Of a stretch of 17,598 nt of DNA, positions 16,206 to 17,598 are shown in pieces. This stretch comes from an uncultured Pseudomonas sp. (GTDB lineage Bacteria > Pseudomonadota > Gammaproteobacteria > Pseudomonadales > Pseudomonadaceae). Location: NCBI RefSeq assembly GCF_946885885.1, contig NZ_CAMPHN010000091.1, positions 1 through 17,598 of the forward strand. The letters run 5' to 3'. The position numbers and the translations under genes are program-made. The notes under the pieces are model-generated. The model was not told the DNA's origin, did not search any database, and worked only from the letters and a program-made list of their open reading frames with translations. How positions within the stretch are numbered: the stretch's first letter is position 1; each line of letters starts with the position of its first letter.

Positions 16206-16748
16206 CTATGGCGCCAGTTGCAGTGCGCCGCTGTAGCTGAACAACAGACCGAGCAACGGCAGGCTGAAGCCGACATGGAAATGATAGTGCTCGGCCTCGA
16301 TACGCTTGTACGCCTCGGTGCGCGGCAGCAGCCACAAGGGCACGCGCACGCCATGCACCCAGACTTTCAGCGGGCGCCAGTACCAGCCGCCCTGGCGAAC
16401 ATCGACGGCCAGGGCCAGGCGAACGCCGCCGGTGGATTCGATCCAGTAGCCGTCCGGCCAGCCGCCATGGGGCTGGAAGCTCGAATACATAGACGCGGCG
16501 TCGGCGAAGTGGCGATTCCAGTGCAGGGTATCGCCGCTGCTATGGATGTTCACCTTGAGCGGGATCTGCGGGCGATTCAGCGGGATGCCCAGACGTCCGG
16601 CCAGGCGCGCGCCGAGTTTGCCAGCCAGGCCCTTGCCCAGTTGCAGCTCGACCTGCCCGTGCAGGACGCCGCCCTCGCGGTGCAGTTGTTGCAGTAGGGG
16701 GTGCAGCTCGGCGAAGCCTTCACCGAACCAGCGCTCGACGCAATGCAT
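16206..16748 (-). CDS. DUF4166 domain protein
   Basis: A 180-residue protein without signal peptide. It resembles the DUF4166 pattern: an LHGQVELQLGKGL-type stretch early, a leucine/proline segment in the middle, a GDTLHWNRHF segment, and a GGVRLALAVD strand. In other bacteria DUF4166 is often fused to saccharopine-dehydrogenase-like domains; its activity is unknown. The C-terminal third has a hydrophobic run (FSLPLLGLLFSYSGAL) that may touch a membrane. It starts 20 nt after the srkA stop with AAGGA upstream, so it is probably cotranscribed with srkA. Family call made by memory of the pattern. Confidence 0.65.
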   Translation of the reverse strand: MHCVERWFGEGFAELHPLLQQLHREGGVLHGQVELQLGKGLAGKLGARLAGRLGIPLNRPQIPLKVNIHSSGDTLHWNRHFADAASMYSSFQPHGGWPDGYWIESTGGVRLALAVDVRQGGWYWRPLKVWVHGVRVPLWLLPRTEAYKRIEAEHYHFHVGFSLPLLGLLFSYSGALQLAP

Positions 16749-16768
16749 GGGTCATTCCTTTGGGTTGG

Positions 16769-17598
16769 CTAGAAAAGCTTGAGCGGTTCTTCATCCAGCG
16801 CCGCCAGTTGCTCGCGCAGAATCAAAATCTGCTCGCCCCAGTAACGTTCGCTGCCGAACCAGGGAAAGCTGATAGGGAATGCCGGGTCGTCCCAGCGCCG
16901 CGCCAGCCAGGCGCTGTAGTGCATCAGGCGCAGGCTGCGCAGGCCCTCGATCAGCGGCAATTCGCGCGGGTTGAAATCATGGAATTCCTGGTAGCCGTCC
17001 ATCAGCTCGGACAGTTGGCCGAGGCGCTCGTGGCGCTCGCCGGCGAGCATCATCCACAGGTCCTGCACCGCCGGGCCCATGCGGCAGTCGTCGAGGTCGA
17101 CCATATGGAAGGTCTCGTCGCGGCACAACAAGTTGCCGGGGTGGCAGTCGCCGTGCAGGCGAATCGCCGTGACCGGATTGTTGGCGAACAGTGCATCCAG
17201 GCGCTTGAGTAGATCCCGCGCCACCGACTCGTAGGCCGGCAACAGGCTGCGCGGGATAAAGCCGCCGTCCAGCAGGGTGGCCAGGCTGGCATGGCCGAAA
17301 TTGTCCACCTGCAACGCCTCGCGATGGGCGAACGGCCTGAGCGCGCCGACCCCGTGCAGGCGACCGAGTAACTGGCCGAGACGATACAGCTGATCCAGAT
17401 TGCCCGGCTCGGGCGCCCGCCCGCCGCGACGCGGGAACAGGGCGAAGCGGAACCCGGCGTGTTCGAACAGGGTTTCGCCGTCGCGTACCAGAGGCGCGAC
17501 CACCGGCACCTCGCAATCGGCCAGCTCGAAAGTGAAGGCGTGTTCTTCGCGGATCGCCGCGTCGCTCCAGCGCTGCGGGCGATAGAACTTGGCGATCA
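16769..17598 (-). CDS. srkA: Stress-response kinase SrkA (YihE), 5' end beyond window
   Basis: A partial gene: 275 residues are visible and the N-terminus lies past 17598 (E. coli SrkA has 328). The protein is a cytoplasmic choline-kinase-like Ser/Thr kinase linked to survival under oxidative and other stress. Seen directly: an AKFYRPQRWSDAAIREEH segment at the window edge, containing the likely ATP-site Lys; the catalytic loop LHGDCHPGNLL (about 17126-17158); and the metal-binding VDLDD (about 17087-17101). All active-site elements are intact. A later GTG at 17509 is internal and not a start. Confidence 0.95.
   Translation of the reverse strand, partial: IAKFYRPQRWSDAAIREEHAFTFELADCEVPVVAPLVRDGETLFEHAGFRFALFPRRGGRAPEPGNLDQLYRLGQLLGRLHGVGALRPFAHREALQVDNFGHASLATLLDGGFIPRSLLPAYESVARDLLKRLDALFANNPVTAIRLHGDCHPGNLLCRDETFHMVDLDDCRMGPAVQDLWMMLAGERHERLGQLSELMDGYQEFHDFNPRELPLIEGLRSLRLMHYSAWLARRWDDPAFPISFPWFGSERYWGEQILILREQLAALDEEPLKLF

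Overview
The window reads as chromosomal DNA of a Pseudomonas or a close relative. It is GC-rich, has short intergenic gaps and start/stop-overlapping genes, and contains REP-type palindromes built on GTAGCCCGGAT arms. It also carries a glcB - GNAT - (ACT protein) - rarD - srkA gene order that I recall as similar to P. aeruginosa PAO1 around PA0482-PA0486 (from memory, not checked). All coding calls were made by reading the translations; no database was searched.

Layout. (1) 1-156: a cluster of REP-like palindromes. (2) 157-4459, minus strand: a four-gene operon encoding, in transcription order, a DUF2946 cysteine protein, a TonB-dependent receptor, a secreted Asp-box (BNR) protein and a thioredoxin/TlpA-like protein. 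Together they look like an envelope metal-uptake module; copper is the best guess but is an inference. (3) 4460-4770: a divergent control region with five perfect tandem copies of the octamer GCATGGAT. (4) 4771-11170, plus strand: a complete pgaABCD operon for synthesis, partial deacetylation and export of poly-beta-1,6-N-acetylglucosamine (PNAG), with ATGA overlaps at pgaB/pgaC and pgaC/pgaD. (5) 11175-11467: a 293-bp MITE-like element with terminal inverted repeats and a perfect 8-bp target duplication, lying between pgaD and a terminator. (6) 11515-13704, minus strand: glcB (malate synthase G). (7) 13993-14994, plus strand: a GNAT acetyltransferase and a GcvR-like double-ACT protein. (8) 15026-15094: a palindromic REP pair between convergent genes. 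(9) 15140-17598, minus strand: rarD, then a DUF4166 gene and the 5'-truncated (by the window edge) kinase gene srkA.

The main signals lie in front of and behind pga. In front, the octamer array contains four exact copies of CANGGANG, the core recognition sequence of the RNA-binding repressor RsmA/RsmE (CsrA). The pgaA Shine-Dalgarno is a full 10-base match to the extended consensus, and it sits in the loop of a 9-bp hairpin that pairs the start codon. This is a sequence-level prediction that PNAG export is under Gac/Rsm translational control, using a repeat-generated binding array. Whether the array is transcribed is open, because the best-looking plus-strand promoter lies downstream of it. 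Behind, the MITE has apparently moved pgaD away from a terminator that, in the reconstructed empty site, directly followed its stop codon and was shared with convergent glcB.
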